Source of the DNA: Streptococcus merionis DSM 19192 | GTDB taxonomy: Bacteria > Bacillota > Bacilli > Lactobacillales > Streptococcaceae | Length of the DNA: 64,000 nucleotides | Direction of reading: 5' to 3' | Assembly: GCF_000380085.1 (NCBI RefSeq) | Contig: NZ_KB904560.1 | Location: 26,521-90,520, forward strand | Shown: piece after piece, positions 17,138 to 26,933 of the stretch | How positions within the stretch are numbered: position 1 is the first letter of the stretch | How the letters are laid out: every line of letters starts with the position of its first letter | Made by a program: the position numbers and the translations under genes | Notes under the pieces: generated by a model | Database searches by the model: none | Seen by the model: the letters and a program-made list of their open reading frames with translations, nothing else | What the model was told of the DNA's origin: nothing

Positions 17138-19621
17138 ATGGTACAAGAAATAAGAACGAAGAAGTATGCCATCGTGGATTTGGAGGCGACATCTGCTGGT
17201 GTTGATGCGCAGATTATTCAAGTAGGGATTGTCCTAGTTCAAGATGGCCGTATTCTTCAAACCTATGAAACGGATGTCAATCCGCATGAAAAGTTGACGC
17301 CGCACATCAAACAACTAACAGGAATTACCGATTCTCAATTGGCAAAGGCGCCTGACTTTTCGCAGGTGGCGCGTGAGATTTATGAATTGCTCAAAGATGC
17401 TGTTTTTGTTGCGCACAATGTCAAGTTTGACGCTAATTTATTAGCTGAAAGCCTCTTTCTTGAAGGATTTGAGTTGCGAACGCCGCGCGTGGACACGGTC
17501 GAACTCAGCCAAGTTTTCTTTCCGACCTTAGATCGCTACAACTTAGGCTATCTGGCAGAGGAGTTGGAACTGAACTTGACAGCGGCTCATACTGCGATTG
17601 CAGATGCGATGGCGACTGCGCAGCTTTTTCTAAAAATTCAGGAAAAGATCCTCAGTCTTCCTCAAGTGACTCTGGCAAAGATTAACCAATACGCAGACCA
17701 TCTCGTCTATGAGTCCTCCCAAGTCATTACCGAGCTACTGCCTTATGCGCCAGTGAAGCTGGATGAAAATCTGGAGCGAATCATGGATCTTGTCCTGCGT
17801 AAACCAACTTATTATGCCAAGGCCCGTCACTTAGCCAAAGAATTTGAGCATAATTTGGCCCTATTAGATTTAGAGAATCGTCCTCAGCAAGCTGAGTTTG
17901 CTAATTTGGTGAGCGAACATTTGACCGATACTCAGGTCAATTTTATCCAAGGCCAAGCAGGTATCGGTAAGACCTACGGTTATCTTCTGCCTATTTTGGC
18001 GCAAGATCCTCAGAAAAAGGTCGTTATTGCCACACCGACCAAGATTCTTCAAGATCAAATGTTGCAAACCGAGGTGCGTCAATTAGGAAAAGTATTCCAC
18101 ATTAATTGCCATAGCCTTAAAGGTTATGAGAACTACATCAAGCTGGATCGCTTTTGGGCGACTTTGGAGCGTGAGGACGACAATCGTCTGGTCAATCGTT
18201 ACAAAATGCTTGTCCTCGTCTGGCTGACAGAAACAGAGACGGGGGATTTAGATGAGATCAAGCAGAAAAATGGCTACGCTTCTTATTTTGATGAGCTTCG
18301 TCATGATGGTCAAAATTTGAAAACAAGTCTGTTTCGGGATGTGGATTTTTGGCAGCGTAGCTATGACCTAGCGCAAGTCAGTCAAGTCATTATTACCAAT
18401 CAGGCCTACCTTTTGACAAGAATAGTCGATGATAAGAGCTTTTTAGAGGATGCCATTCTGATTGTTGATGAGGCGCAGAAAATGCCATCACAGCTGGAGA
18501 ATTTCTCACGTAGGCGAGCGCGTTTGACTAGTTTAGTCAGTGATGTGGAAGTTCTCTATCGTCAGAGTCCTGATCTTTTGACTAGACGCATTTTAGAGAA
18601 TACTTCTTTTCATCTGGAGCAGTTGGCAGATCTTGTCGGTAAGTCTGGACGACAGGCTCAGATTGACCGCAGCATTTTGCAACTGCGGCAGGATTTACAG
18701 GAAATTGGTTCGCATCATCTGCCTCGTCTGGCAGAAGTTTTGGCGCCACAGTTTGACGATTTCTGGCTGACTCAGGAGTCTACAGAGGAGAAGCGGATTC
18801 GTTTTCTTAACGCTGCTAGCCTTGATTTTCTCTTTTTTAAGGACTTGATACCAACTTCAACGAAGGTGTTTTGTATCAGTGCAACTTTAACCATCAGCCG
18901 ACGGGTCAATCTAGCTCAGTTGCTTGGTTACACTGAGGAGGATGTCACCTTTGATCAGATGCCTCAGTCCAAGCAAGAGCATCAGAAAGTCTGGATCTTG
19001 TCAGATATACCTGAACTTCAGGAATTGACGCCTCAGCGTTATGCTAATCTCATCACTCAGGAGATTGTTCGACTCAGTCGTCTTGGAAGACCGACCTTGG
19101 TTTTATTTAATGCCAACCAGAATTTGCAGGCTGTTTCGACGCTTTTGAATGAAAATGGGATCAATCACCTAGCCCAGCATGGTCACGGAACAGCTGCTAA
19201 TATTCGGAAGCGGTTTGAGCGGGGTGAATCCAAGATTCTGCTAGGTTCTGGAGCGTTTTGGGAAGGTGTTGACTTTGCCAATCAGGACCAGATGCTTGTC
19301 CTTGTGACCCGCTTGCCTTTTGATAATCCTCAGGATAAATTTGTCCAGAAGATTAATCGTTATTTAAGAGAGTCTGGTCGTAGACCTTTTGAGGATTACC
19401 ATCTACCCTTGACTATCCTCAAGCTCAAACAGGCTATCGGTCGTACTAGTCGAAAACCGCTTCAAAGCTCTGCTATTGTCCTTTTGGATAACCGCATCCT
19501 GACTAAAAACTATGGCAAGGCCTTCCGAGACATGCTGGAGACTGTTTGTGAGGTGGAAGCCATTAGGACGAAAGATGTGGTTCAAGGTATTCAAGAGCAT
19601 TTTAAAATTGAGGAAAAGTAG
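17138..19621 (+). CDS. dinG: DinG-type helicase with N-terminal exonuclease domain
   Basis: 827 residues. The N-terminal DnaQ-like exonuclease has IVDLEAT (Asp14, Glu16), AHNVKFDANLL and HTAIADAMATAQL (ExoI-III). An XPD/DinG-type helicase core follows: Walker A GQAGIGKT with Lys278, DEAQ box in VDEAQKMP, ATPTKILQDQM, SATL, GSGAFWEGVDF and QAIGRTSR. Firmicute DinG lacks the iron-sulfur cluster and is described as a 3'-5' exonuclease, fitting the lack of a four-Cys cluster here. Roles in replication or repair are inferred. It stands alone, with a near-leaderless promoter. Confidence 0.94.
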   Translation: MVQEIRTKKYAIVDLEATSAGVDAQIIQVGIVLVQDGRILQTYETDVNPHEKLTPHIKQLTGITDSQLAKAPDFSQVAREIYELLKDAVFVAHNVKFDANLLAESLFLEGFELRTPRVDTVELSQVFFPTLDRYNLGYLAEELELNLTAAHTAIADAMATAQLFLKIQEKILSLPQVTLAKINQYADHLVYESSQVITELLPYAPVKLDENLERIMDLVLRKPTYYAKARHLAKEFEHNLALLDLENRPQQAEFANLVSEHLTDTQVNFIQGQAGIGKTYGYLLPILAQDPQKKVVIATPTKILQDQMLQTEVRQLGKVFHINCHSLKGYENYIKLDRFWATLEREDDNRLVNRYKMLVLVWLTETETGDLDEIKQKNGYASYFDELRHDGQNLKTSLFRDVDFWQRSYDLAQVSQVIITNQAYLLTRIVDDKSFLEDAILIVDEAQKMPSQLENFSRRRARLTSLVSDVEVLYRQSPDLLTRRILENTSFHLEQLADLVGKSGRQAQIDRSILQLRQDLQEIGSHHLPRLAEVLAPQFDDFWLTQESTEEKRIRFLNAASLDFLFFKDLIPTSTKVFCISATLTISRRVNLAQLLGYTEEDVTFDQMPQSKQEHQKVWILSDIPELQELTPQRYANLITQEIVRLSRLGRPTLVLFNANQNLQAVSTLLNENGINHLAQHGHGTAANIRKRFERGESKILLGSGAFWEGVDFANQDQMLVLVTRLPFDNPQDKFVQKINRYLRESGRRPFEDYHLPLTILKLKQAIGRTSRKPLQSSAIVLLDNRILTKNYGKAFRDMLETVCEVEAIRTKDVVQGIQEHFKIEEK

Positions 19622-19646
19622 AATTTACTTTTTTCTTTCTTAATTG

Positions 19647-19671
19647 TATAATAAAGATGACAACGCTTACT
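19647..19671 (+). promoter_or_regulatory. Promoter -10 and candidate CcpA cre site of the SDR gene
   Basis: TATAAT at 19647-19652. At 19657-19671 ATGACAACGCTTACT fits the cre consensus WTGNAANCGNWNNCW with one mismatch and covers the expected +1 (19659), where CcpA binding would repress. Inferred from the consensus only. Confidence 0.45.
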
Positions 19672-19696
19672 TTTACTTTGTGATGAGGAGGTTTTT

Positions 19697-20452
19697 ATGT
19701 TTCGGTTAAATGGTCAAGTTGCAGTGGTGACTGGTGGTGCAAAAGGTATCGGGAAAGGGATTGTCTCAGCCTTACTTAAGCAAGAGGCTCAGGTGATTGT
19801 ACTAGATAAAGATGTGGTGGCAGGCCAAGCTTTGGCTGAGCAGCTACCAATTACTTTTTTAGAGCTTGATGTTACTCAGGCTAAGCAAATATCCTGCGTT
19901 TTCTCTGAGATAATAGACAAGTTTGGACGCATTGATATTTTGGCGTCAAATGTTGGAATCTTTCCTCAAAAATCATTAGAAGAGATGACAGAAGAGGACT
20001 GGGATTTTATCCAATCAGTCAATCTCAAAGGAACTTTTCTAATTGTCAAAGAAGCTTTAAAATATATGAAAAATCAAGGCTATGGACGCGTTGTATTGAC
20101 CTCGTCAATTACAGGACCTATTACAGGCTTTCCGGGCTGGTCGCACTACTGTGCTACTAAGGCAGGTCAGTTAGGTTTTATGCGGAGCATTGCCTTAGAA
20201 TATGCTAAGTTTGGCATTACAGTTAATGCTGTTCAACCTGGCAATATTTTGACGGAAGGCTTGCTAGAGCAAGGCGAAGACTATCTTAATCAAATGAAGG
20301 CAACTATACCGACTCATAGTTTGGGAGAGCCTATTGATATTGGTGCTGCTGTTGCCTTTTTAGTCAGTCCAGAGGCACGTTTTATTACTGGTCAATCCCT
20401 TGTGGTTGATGGAGGACAAATTCTGCCAGAGTCGCTAGACGCCATTTTATAA
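19697..20452 (+). CDS. SDR-family oxidoreductase
   Basis: 251 residues of classical short-chain dehydrogenase: TGGAKGIGKG at 12-21 binds NAD(P), ASNVGIF takes the NNAG position, SSITG supplies Ser, and Tyr151/Lys155 in YCATK are catalytic. An acidic residue at the end of strand 2 (VLDKD) favours NAD over NADP. It resembles 3-oxoacyl-ACP reductase and polyol dehydrogenases; the substrate is not determinable. Single gene with SD GAGGAGG; a possible cre site suggests carbon catabolite control, which would fit a sugar or polyol substrate. Confidence 0.88.
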   Translation: MFRLNGQVAVVTGGAKGIGKGIVSALLKQEAQVIVLDKDVVAGQALAEQLPITFLELDVTQAKQISCVFSEIIDKFGRIDILASNVGIFPQKSLEEMTEEDWDFIQSVNLKGTFLIVKEALKYMKNQGYGRVVLTSSITGPITGFPGWSHYCATKAGQLGFMRSIALEYAKFGITVNAVQPGNILTEGLLEQGEDYLNQMKATIPTHSLGEPIDIGAAVAFLVSPEARFITGQSLVVDGGQILPESLDAIL

Positions 20453-20604
20453 ATCATTTAAACCAATTGAAACATTTAAAATATAAATGCAGTAGCTGAT
20501 TGATTTTTAGTTACGAAAGTAGGACAAAAGAACTTATCTTGCTCAAGTGGGTCAGTTATCATCCTTTGAGCCCAGTTTGAATAACAAGCTTGATCAACCT
20601 TGCG

Positions 20605-20649
20605 GGAGCAGAGCTACAAAATCGTTTTGATTTTGTCTCGCTCCTTTTT
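20605..20649 (+). terminator. Terminator before the cysteine desulfurase gene
   Basis: GGAGC and ACAAAATC pair with GATTTTGT and GCTCC, followed by TTTTT. It separates the SDR gene from the next unit. Confidence 0.75.
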
Positions 20650-20680
20650 GTCCCTCGTTTTGGATTAAATGGTATTCTTG

Positions 20681-20689
20681 TGCTATAAT
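20681..20689 (+). promoter_or_regulatory. Promoter of the cysteine desulfurase-thiI unit
   Basis: TGCTATAAT extended -10 with a weak -35. Leader about 40 nt. Confidence 0.55.
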
Positions 20690-20735
20690 TTGAAGATATG
20701 GCAATTCTACCTCGAAGATTAGAAAGACAGAAATC

Positions 20736-21878
20736 ATGATTTATCTTGACAATAGTGCAACAACCCAGCCTTATCCTGAGGTTTTACACACTTACAAAGA
20801 AGTGTCTGAAAAAATCTGGGGAAATCCTAGCTCTCTTCATCGTTTGGGAACGCAGGCAACACGGATTTTAGACGCGTCACGCAAGCAAATTGCTGATCTA
20901 TTAGGGAAGTCGCCCGAGGAGATTTTCTTCACATCGGGCGGTACTGAAGGGGATAATTGGGTCATCAAGGGTGTAGCTTTTGAAAAACAAGCCTTTGGCA
21001 AGCACATCATCGTGTCAGCTATCGAGCACCCCGCAGTCAAAGAGTCCGCTCTTTGGCTTAAAACTCAAGGATTTGAGGTGGATTTGGCGCCAGTGACTAA
21101 AGACGGATTTGTGGATCTAGAGGCTTTGGAGAAGCTTATCAGATCCGATACGATTTTGGTATCGATCATGGCTGTCAATAATGAAATCGGTGCCATTCAG
21201 CCGATTCCGCAAATTTCAAAACTTCTGGAAGATCGACCGACCATTTCCTTTCATGTTGATGCTGTCCAAGCTGTTGGGAAGATTCCAACGGAAATGTATT
21301 TGACCCCTCGAGTGGATTTTGCGACCTTTTCTAGTCACAAATTCCATGGTCCAAGAGGCGTTGGCTTTATCTACAAAAAAGCCAGCAAAAGGCTAACTCC
21401 ACTTTTAACAGGTGGTGGTCAAGAGCAGGATTTGCGATCAACGACAGAAAATGTTGCTGGCATTGCAGCGACAGCCAAGGCGCTTCGCATGACAATGGAG
21501 CGATTTGAGGTGGTCAATAATCGTCAAAAAGCCATGAAGCAAGTTATTTTAAAGGCGTTAGCGACCTATCCCGACATCACAGTCTTCTCAGGTCAGGAGA
21601 ATTTTACAGATAGTATTATTACCTTTGGTCTCAAAAATGTACGTGGTGAAGTTGTTGTTCATGCTTTTGAAAGTCATGAGATTTACATTTCGACGACCTC
21701 TGCTTGTTCCTCTAAAGCAGGCAAGCCTGCTGGAACCTTGCTTGCCATGGGAGTGCCACAAAAATTGGCTCAAACCGCTGTGCGAGTCAGTCTAGGAGAT
21801 GACACGGATATGAGCCAGATTGAGCATTTTTTGACCATTTTAGGGCAGATTGATCACCAAACACAGAAAATCAGATAA
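20736..21878 (+). CDS. Cysteine desulfurase (NifS/IscS-like)
   Basis: 380 residues, PLP enzyme. It takes sulfur from cysteine and forms a persulfide. YLDNSATT opens the protein, HVDAVQAVGK holds the PLP-contacting Asp, the Schiff-base Lys is Lys202 in SSHKFHGPRG and the persulfide Cys is Cys324 in TSACSSKAG. thiI begins 12 bp after the stop, so sulfur most likely goes to 4-thiouridine in tRNA and to thiazole synthesis if present, not to Fe-S assembly (no IscU nearby). Confidence 0.94.
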   Translation: MIYLDNSATTQPYPEVLHTYKEVSEKIWGNPSSLHRLGTQATRILDASRKQIADLLGKSPEEIFFTSGGTEGDNWVIKGVAFEKQAFGKHIIVSAIEHPAVKESALWLKTQGFEVDLAPVTKDGFVDLEALEKLIRSDTILVSIMAVNNEIGAIQPIPQISKLLEDRPTISFHVDAVQAVGKIPTEMYLTPRVDFATFSSHKFHGPRGVGFIYKKASKRLTPLLTGGGQEQDLRSTTENVAGIAATAKALRMTMERFEVVNNRQKAMKQVILKALATYPDITVFSGQENFTDSIITFGLKNVRGEVVVHAFESHEIYISTTSACSSKAGKPAGTLLAMGVPQKLAQTAVRVSLGDDTDMSQIEHFLTILGQIDHQTQKIR

Positions 21879-21890
21879 GAAAGTAAAACC

Positions 21891-23105
21891 ATGCAATACT
21901 CAGAAATTTTAATCCGTTATGGCGAACTCTCAACCAAGGGTAAAAACCGCATGCGGTTTATTGGAAAACTTAGACGCAATGTCGCAGATGTTTTAACGAT
22001 TTTTCCAGAGGTTACCGTAACAGCCGATCGCGATCGTGGTCATGTTTACCTCAACGGCGCTGATTACAAGGCTGTTTCAGAAGCTTTGTCCAACGTTTTT
22101 GGCATTCAAACCTATTCACCGTCTTATAAGGTGGAGAAGTCCGTACCGGCCTTGAAGAAGGCTGTTCAGACGATCATGAAGACTGTTTACCAGCCAGGGA
22201 TGACCTTTAAAGTCGTGACTAAGCGCAGCGATCACAGCTTTGAATTGGATTCCGTCGAACTTAACCATACGCTAGGTGCAGCTGTTTTTGAGGTCATTCC
22301 TGAGATTCAGGTGCAAATGAAAGGAGCGGATGTTGTACTTCGTGTGGAAATCCGTACAGATGCGGCTTATATCTCCCACGAAACCCTTCGAGGAGCTGGT
22401 GGCCTGCCTGTCGGAACTTCTGGTAAAGGCATGCTCATGCTCTCTGGTGGAATTGACTCTCCAGTGGCGGGCTATCTAGCTCTCAAACGTGGGGTGGATA
22501 TTGAAGCGGTTCATTTCGCTAGCCCTCCTTATACCAGTCCAGGTGCGCTCAAGAAAGCTCATGATTTGACCCGCAAATTGACTAAATTTGGTGGGAATAT
22601 TCAGTTTATCGAAGTGCCCTTTACGGAAATTCAGGAGGAAATCAAGGAAAAGGCTCCAGAAGCTTATCTGATGACCCTGACCCGCCGTTTTATGATGCGG
22701 ATTACAGATGCTATCCGTGAAAAACGCGACGGTATGGTGATTATAAATGGTGAAAGTCTTGGACAGGTAGCGAGCCAGACCTTGGAGTCTATGCAGGCTA
22801 TCAATGCCGTAACCAGCACGCCTGTCATTCGTCCTGTAGTGACCATGGACAAGTTGGAAATTATTGATTTGGCTGAGAAAATAGATACCTTTGAGATTTC
22901 AATTCAGCCTTTCGAGGACTGTTGTACGATTTTTGCACCTGATCGGCCCAAGACGAATCCTAAGCTAAAAAATGTAGAGCAGTATGAAGCACGCTTGGAT
23001 GTTGAGGGGCTTGTTAAGCGAGCAGTAGCAGGTATTGTGGTTACAGAGATTACTCCTGAAGCAGAAGTGGATCAGGTTTCTGAACTGATTGATGAGCTGC
23101 TGTAG
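21891..23105 (+). CDS. thiI: tRNA 4-thiouridine synthase ThiI
   Basis: 404 residues: ferredoxin-like and THUMP domains in the first 165, then a PP-loop ATPase with [12 protein letters not shown] and [10 protein letters not shown]. It adenylates U8 of tRNA and inserts sulfur. The rhodanese extension of enterobacterial ThiI is absent, as in other Firmicutes, so the partner desulfurase upstream is expected to hand sulfur over directly. A Cys pair at EDCCTIF is conserved near the end. Confidence 0.95.
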   Translation: MQYSEILIRYGELSTKGKNRMRFIGKLRRNVADVLTIFPEVTVTADRDRGHVYLNGADYKAVSEALSNVFGIQTYSPSYKVEKSVPALKKAVQTIMKTVYQPGMTFKVVTKRSDHSFELDSVELNHTLGAAVFEVIPEIQVQMKGADVVLRVEIRTDAAYISHETLRGAGGLPVGTSGKGMLMLSGGIDSPVAGYLALKRGVDIEAVHFASPPYTSPGALKKAHDLTRKLTKFGGNIQFIEVPFTEIQEEIKEKAPEAYLMTLTRRFMMRITDAIREKRDGMVIINGESLGQVASQTLESMQAINAVTSTPVIRPVVTMDKLEIIDLAEKIDTFEISIQPFEDCCTIFAPDRPKTNPKLKNVEQYEARLDVEGLVKRAVAGIVVTEITPEAEVDQVSELIDELL

Positions 23106-23324
23106 CAATAGACTTATTCCGAAACGCGATATTTATTGAGAAATCCTATCCTCAAAGCAAATCAAGAGTAGCAAGAATCCGATTTTAGAAAATGGAGTCC
23201 ATTAAAACGAACTGACGATGACTTTTTTTGAATTTCAAAAAGTGCTTCTACTCAAGCTGCTCAAGAAAACTCTTGTTCGGAGTTATGTAGTCTCTGAATT
23301 ATTCTAACGGTCAAATGGCATCAA

Positions 23325-23358
23325 AAAACACTGTGCTCAATTGGTGACACAGTGTTTT
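23325..23358. terminator. Bidirectional terminator between thiI and plsY
   Basis: A perfect 11-bp stem, AAAACACTGTG against CACAGTGTTTT, with a 12-nt loop. The 220 bp before it hold nothing recognisable. Confidence 0.8.
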
Positions 23359-23379
23359 AACGTGATGTAAAATTGAAAG

Positions 23380-24018
23380 TTACTTAACATGAGGTTTCTG
23401 ATTGGTTATATTCAGTCCCCAAGGAATCAAATTTTCCCGTTTTTGCCGAATGCGCTGAGTATTTTCCCGATGGCGGACAATGACAATGCTGGCGACAACA
23501 AGTACCACTACGGTAAGCACCCAATCCTTGGGTAGCAGAATGCCCAGTTGAGGAAGGATAAGGACAGATACAATAGCTGTCACAGCTGCTACCACGCTAG
23601 AATAGGAAATCATAGATGTCAGGTAAAGCGTTCCTGCAAAAACCGCAATGAGCAAGAGACAATAGATTGGAATAAAACCAAAGAGCATACCAGCGCTGGT
23701 CGCTACAGCCTTCCCGCCTTTGAACTGCGCAAAAATCGGAAAAGTGTGCCCGATGACGGCTAGCATTCCAAAAATCAATGGAGACAGCTCGGTCACTCCA
23801 AACCAGATAGGAAGCAGCGTTGCCAAAGTTCCTTTGAAAAAATCGAGCAAGAAGACGATAATACCGGCTTTTTTGCCCAAAATCCGAAAGGTATTGGTAG
23901 TTCCGGTATTTCCTGAGCCATAGTCGCGTAAATTAACCTTAAAAAAGATTTGGCCGATCCAAAGGCCAGAAGGTATCGAACCTAGCAAATAGGCTATAAT
24001 TAAGAGTAAAATAGTCAT
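23380..24018 (-). CDS. plsY: Glycerol-3-phosphate acyltransferase PlsY
   Basis: 212 residues, five or six membrane helices. PlsY moves an acyl group from acyl-phosphate (made by PlsX) to glycerol-3-phosphate. Signatures: [13 protein letters not shown] at the start, [14 protein letters not shown] as motif 1, [12 protein letters not shown] as motif 2 (glycerol-3-phosphate loop) and HREN in motif 3. It is divergent from parE. The start ATG coincides with the computed transcription start, so no SD exists. Confidence 0.96.
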   Translation of the reverse strand: MTILLLIIAYLLGSIPSGLWIGQIFFKVNLRDYGSGNTGTTNTFRILGKKAGIIVFLLDFFKGTLATLLPIWFGVTELSPLIFGMLAVIGHTFPIFAQFKGGKAVATSAGMLFGFIPIYCLLLIAVFAGTLYLTSMISYSSVVAAVTAIVSVLILPQLGILLPKDWVLTVVVLVVASIVIVRHRENTQRIRQKRENLIPWGLNITNQKPHVK

Positions 24019-24024
24019 AAGGTG

Positions 24025-24033
24025 ATTATAACA
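24025..24033 (-). promoter_or_regulatory. Extended -10 of plsY on the start codon
   Basis: TGTTATAAT on the minus strand, TATAAT at 24025-24030; +1 computed at 24018, the A of the plsY ATG. Confidence 0.65.
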
Positions 24034-24122
24034 TAGAACTTGAGGGATTAACTAGTGAAAACTTTTGCATTTTCTGGAAAAAATCGGTAAGATAGTACAG
24101 ATGATAATTCTGGAGGGAAGCC

Positions 24123-26072
24123 TTGGCTAAGAAAGAGATTAATGTAAATAATTATAATGACGATGCCATTCAGGTTTTAGAGGGTCTGGATGCCGTCCGT
24201 AAGCGTCCTGGTATGTATATCGGGTCAACCGATGGCACCGGTCTTCATCACCTGGTTTGGGAAATTGTTGACAATGCGGTTGATGAAGCCCTATCAGGCT
24301 TTGGTGATCGCATTGATGTGATGATCAATAAGGACGGTTCTCTGACCGTCACTGACCACGGGCGGGGGATGCCGACAGGTCTTCATGCGATGGGGATTCC
24401 TACGGTTGAGGTTATTTTTACCGTGCTTCACGCAGGCGGAAAATTCGGTCAAGGTGGCTATAAGACTTCTGGTGGTCTCCACGGGGTTGGCTCTTCGGTG
24501 GTCAATGCCCTGTCTAGCTGGTTGGAAGTTGAAATCACAAGGGATGGCCATGTTTATCGACAACGTTTCGAAGACGGTGGTAAGCCAGTAACGACCTTGA
24601 AAAAAATTGGCACGGCTCCTAAGTCGAAATCAGGCACCAAAGTCAGCTTTATGCCTGATAAAACCATTTTCTCAACCACAGATTTTAAGTATAATACCAT
24701 TGCAGAACGACTGAACGAATCAGCTTTCTTACTAAAAGACGTGACCTTGTCTTTGACCGATGAGCGTATCGGCGAGTCTGTCGAGTTTCATTATGAAAAC
24801 GGGGTTCAAGATTTTGTGGAGTATCTGAACGAAGATAAGGAAACCTTAACCCCAGTCCTTTATTTTACGGGCGAAGAGTCGAACTTCCAAGTCGAAGTGG
24901 CTATGCAGTACAATGATGGCTTCTCAGACAATATCTTATCCTTTGTCAACAATGTCCGCACCAAAGACGGTGGCACACACGAAACAGGATTGAAAACAGC
25001 CATCACTAAGGCCATGAACGATTATGCCAGAAAGACAGGACTTTTAAAAGAAAAGGACAAAAATCTGGATGGTTCTGATTATCGTGAGGGCCTGTCTGCT
25101 GTTTTGTCAATTCTGGTTCCTGAGGAGCATTTGCAGTTTGAAGGTCAAACCAAGGACAAGTTAGGGTCTCCTTTAGCTCGTCCCATTGTCGATGGGATTG
25201 TTTCGGAAAAACTTATCTTTTTCCTAATGGAAAACGGAGAGTTGGCAGCAAACCTTATTCGCAAAGCTATCAAGGCGCGTGATGCCAGAGAAGCTGCCCG
25301 CAAGGCTCGCGATGATGCTAGGTCTGGCAAGAAGACTAAGAAAGATAAGGGGCTCTTGTCTGGGAAATTAACGCCAGCACAGTCTAAAAATCCTCAGAAG
25401 AACGAACTTTACCTCGTCGAAGGGGATTCTGCCGGTGGATCTGCCAAGCAAGGCCGTGACCGCAAGTTCCAGGCCATCCTTCCCCTACGTGGTAAGGTCC
25501 TCAACACTGAGAAAGCCAAGATGACGGATATCCTCAAAAATGAGGAAATCAACACCATGATTTATACGATTGGTGCAGGAGTAGGGGCAGATTTTAGCCT
25601 TGATGACATCAACTACGATAAAATTATCATCATGACAGATGCTGATACCGATGGTGCCCATATCCAGACCTTGTTGTTAACGTTCTTTTACCGTTACATG
25701 CGACCACTAGTTGAAGCGGGTCATGTTTACATTGCTCTACCGCCGCTTTATAAAATGTCCAAAGGCAAGGGCAAGAATGAGATAATTGAGTATGCCTGGT
25801 CTGACGGTGAACTTGATGATCTGCGCCAGCAATTTGGTAAAGGAGCTTTGCTTCAACGCTACAAAGGTCTCGGCGAGATGAATGCTGATCAACTTTGGGA
25901 AACAACCATGAATCCAGAAACTCGCACTCTGATTCGCGTAACCATTGATGATTTGGCGCGTGCTGAGCGTCGTGTCTCCGTTCTCATGGGAGATAAGCCC
26001 GCGCCGCGCAGACAGTGGATCGAGGACAATGTACGCTTTACATTAGAGGAAAATACAGCATTTTCAAAATAG
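24123..26072 (+). CDS. parE: DNA topoisomerase IV subunit B ParE
   Basis: 649 residues, TTG start behind GGAGGG. ATPase half of topoisomerase IV, which decatenates chromosomes. GHKL motifs (EIVDNAVDEA, DHGRGMPTG, GGLHGVGSSVVNA), transducer domain, and TOPRIM with EGDSAGGSA, where Asp435 keeps the pneumococcal number, and DADTDGAHI. Position 435 is wild type, so there is no sign of target-based quinolone resistance. The 26082 gene follows after 9 bp. Confidence 0.97.
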   Translation: MAKKEINVNNYNDDAIQVLEGLDAVRKRPGMYIGSTDGTGLHHLVWEIVDNAVDEALSGFGDRIDVMINKDGSLTVTDHGRGMPTGLHAMGIPTVEVIFTVLHAGGKFGQGGYKTSGGLHGVGSSVVNALSSWLEVEITRDGHVYRQRFEDGGKPVTTLKKIGTAPKSKSGTKVSFMPDKTIFSTTDFKYNTIAERLNESAFLLKDVTLSLTDERIGESVEFHYENGVQDFVEYLNEDKETLTPVLYFTGEESNFQVEVAMQYNDGFSDNILSFVNNVRTKDGGTHETGLKTAITKAMNDYARKTGLLKEKDKNLDGSDYREGLSAVLSILVPEEHLQFEGQTKDKLGSPLARPIVDGIVSEKLIFFLMENGELAANLIRKAIKARDAREAARKARDDARSGKKTKKDKGLLSGKLTPAQSKNPQKNELYLVEGDSAGGSAKQGRDRKFQAILPLRGKVLNTEKAKMTDILKNEEINTMIYTIGAGVGADFSLDDINYDKIIIMTDADTDGAHIQTLLLTFFYRYMRPLVEAGHVYIALPPLYKMSKGKGKNEIIEYAWSDGELDDLRQQFGKGALLQRYKGLGEMNADQLWETTMNPETRTLIRVTIDDLARAERRVSVLMGDKPAPRRQWIEDNVRFTLEENTAFSK

Positions 26073-26081
26073 GAGGATCCT

Positions 26082-26495
26082 ATGCCAAAAACCATTTCAA
26101 AGCAAGCAGCCTTTGATGAACTCAAGAAACGCTATGCTAAAGCTGAAAACTTACTCAATGACGATGCTAAGGTTGAAACATTTTTAACCAAATTAGAACG
26201 AAAAATCAAATGGATTCCCTTTATCAGTAAGGAATTAAAGTCTGTTCCAACCTTAATTGGCATGTTGAGAAGCTACTGGAAAAAGGACTATACTAAAGTT
26301 CCGTTTAAAACGATGGTAGCTATTGTCAGTGCTCTACTTTATTTTCTGTCGCCACTTGATGTCGTTCCAGACTGGATTCCAATCCTTGGCCAATTAGACG
26401 ATGCTCTTGTCATTGGTACTTGTTGGAAGCTGGTCAATGATGACATTGACGCCTATCGGAAATGGAAGGCAAAGCAAGGTAAAGCAAAGCATTAG
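26082..26495 (+). CDS. YkvA/DUF1232 membrane protein
   Basis: 137 residues. The DUF1232 core is seen near 80-115 as ALLYFLSPLDVVPDWIPILGQLDDALVIG, a hairpin-like membrane segment; the first 80 residues are basic and helical. The gene lies 9 bp after parE with its own SD (AGGAGG), so it is cotranscribed with parE. Function unknown; the family is often placed next to unrelated genes. Confidence 0.85.
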   Translation: MPKTISKQAAFDELKKRYAKAENLLNDDAKVETFLTKLERKIKWIPFISKELKSVPTLIGMLRSYWKKDYTKVPFKTMVAIVSALLYFLSPLDVVPDWIPILGQLDDALVIGTCWKLVNDDIDAYRKWKAKQGKAKH

Positions 26496-26529
26496 AAACC
26501 ATCGTGTTATCAAAGGTAGAAGGCTTAAT

Positions 26530-26564
26530 TAGCTTTCATCAAAATGATTATTTGATGAAAGCTA
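26530..26564. repeat. Perfect 14-bp inverted repeat
   Basis: TAGCTTTCATCAAA and TTTGATGAAAGCTA around a 7-nt loop. No T-run follows, so it is either a poor terminator or a regulatory dyad. Confidence 0.6.
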
Positions 26565-26621
26565 CCAACTCCATTTTAAACGCTATTTTTGTGGTGAGAA
26601 TCATTGTTTAAAAAGAGAGCA

Positions 26622-26693
26622 ATGGAGCTGTGCGACAAGGACTTGTTGGAACATTATCGAGCAATTGCGGATATCTATCGTCATCTACTTTAA
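26622..26693 (+). CDS. Possible 23-aa ORF before parC
   Basis: ATG behind AGAGAG, 23 codons ending in TAA, with a hydrophilic helical sequence containing YRAIADIYRHLL. No family recognised; a remnant or chance. Confidence 0.15.
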   Translation: MELCDKDLLEHYRAIADIYRHLL

Positions 26694-26933
26694 AGCCTTA
26701 GGAATATAAAGAAAGCAAAGAAGGAATAATTCCTTTAATACCAAGAAACAAAGAAAGGATTGTTCAGCTAGCTCTCCTAACTGAACACGCCCTAAAGAAT
26801 GTGTCAAAAAGAGACACAGGTGTTTAAATTTTTACAGCTGTGTCTGCTTTAGTGTAAATCGCCTAGAAAATCAGGATTTTCCGTCGATTTTCTATTTTGA
26901 CTTTGTCTTTTCAACGGGCTTTGTATCTTAATT

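Larger units (their letters stand above)
26496..26933. other. Gene-free stretch between ykvA-like gene and parC
   Basis: 438 bp. It contains a perfect 14-bp inverted repeat (26530-26564), a 23-codon ORF with an SD (26622-26693) and a GTGTC/GACAC hairpin near 26800. The last 40 bp act as parC promoter. Confidence 0.55.
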
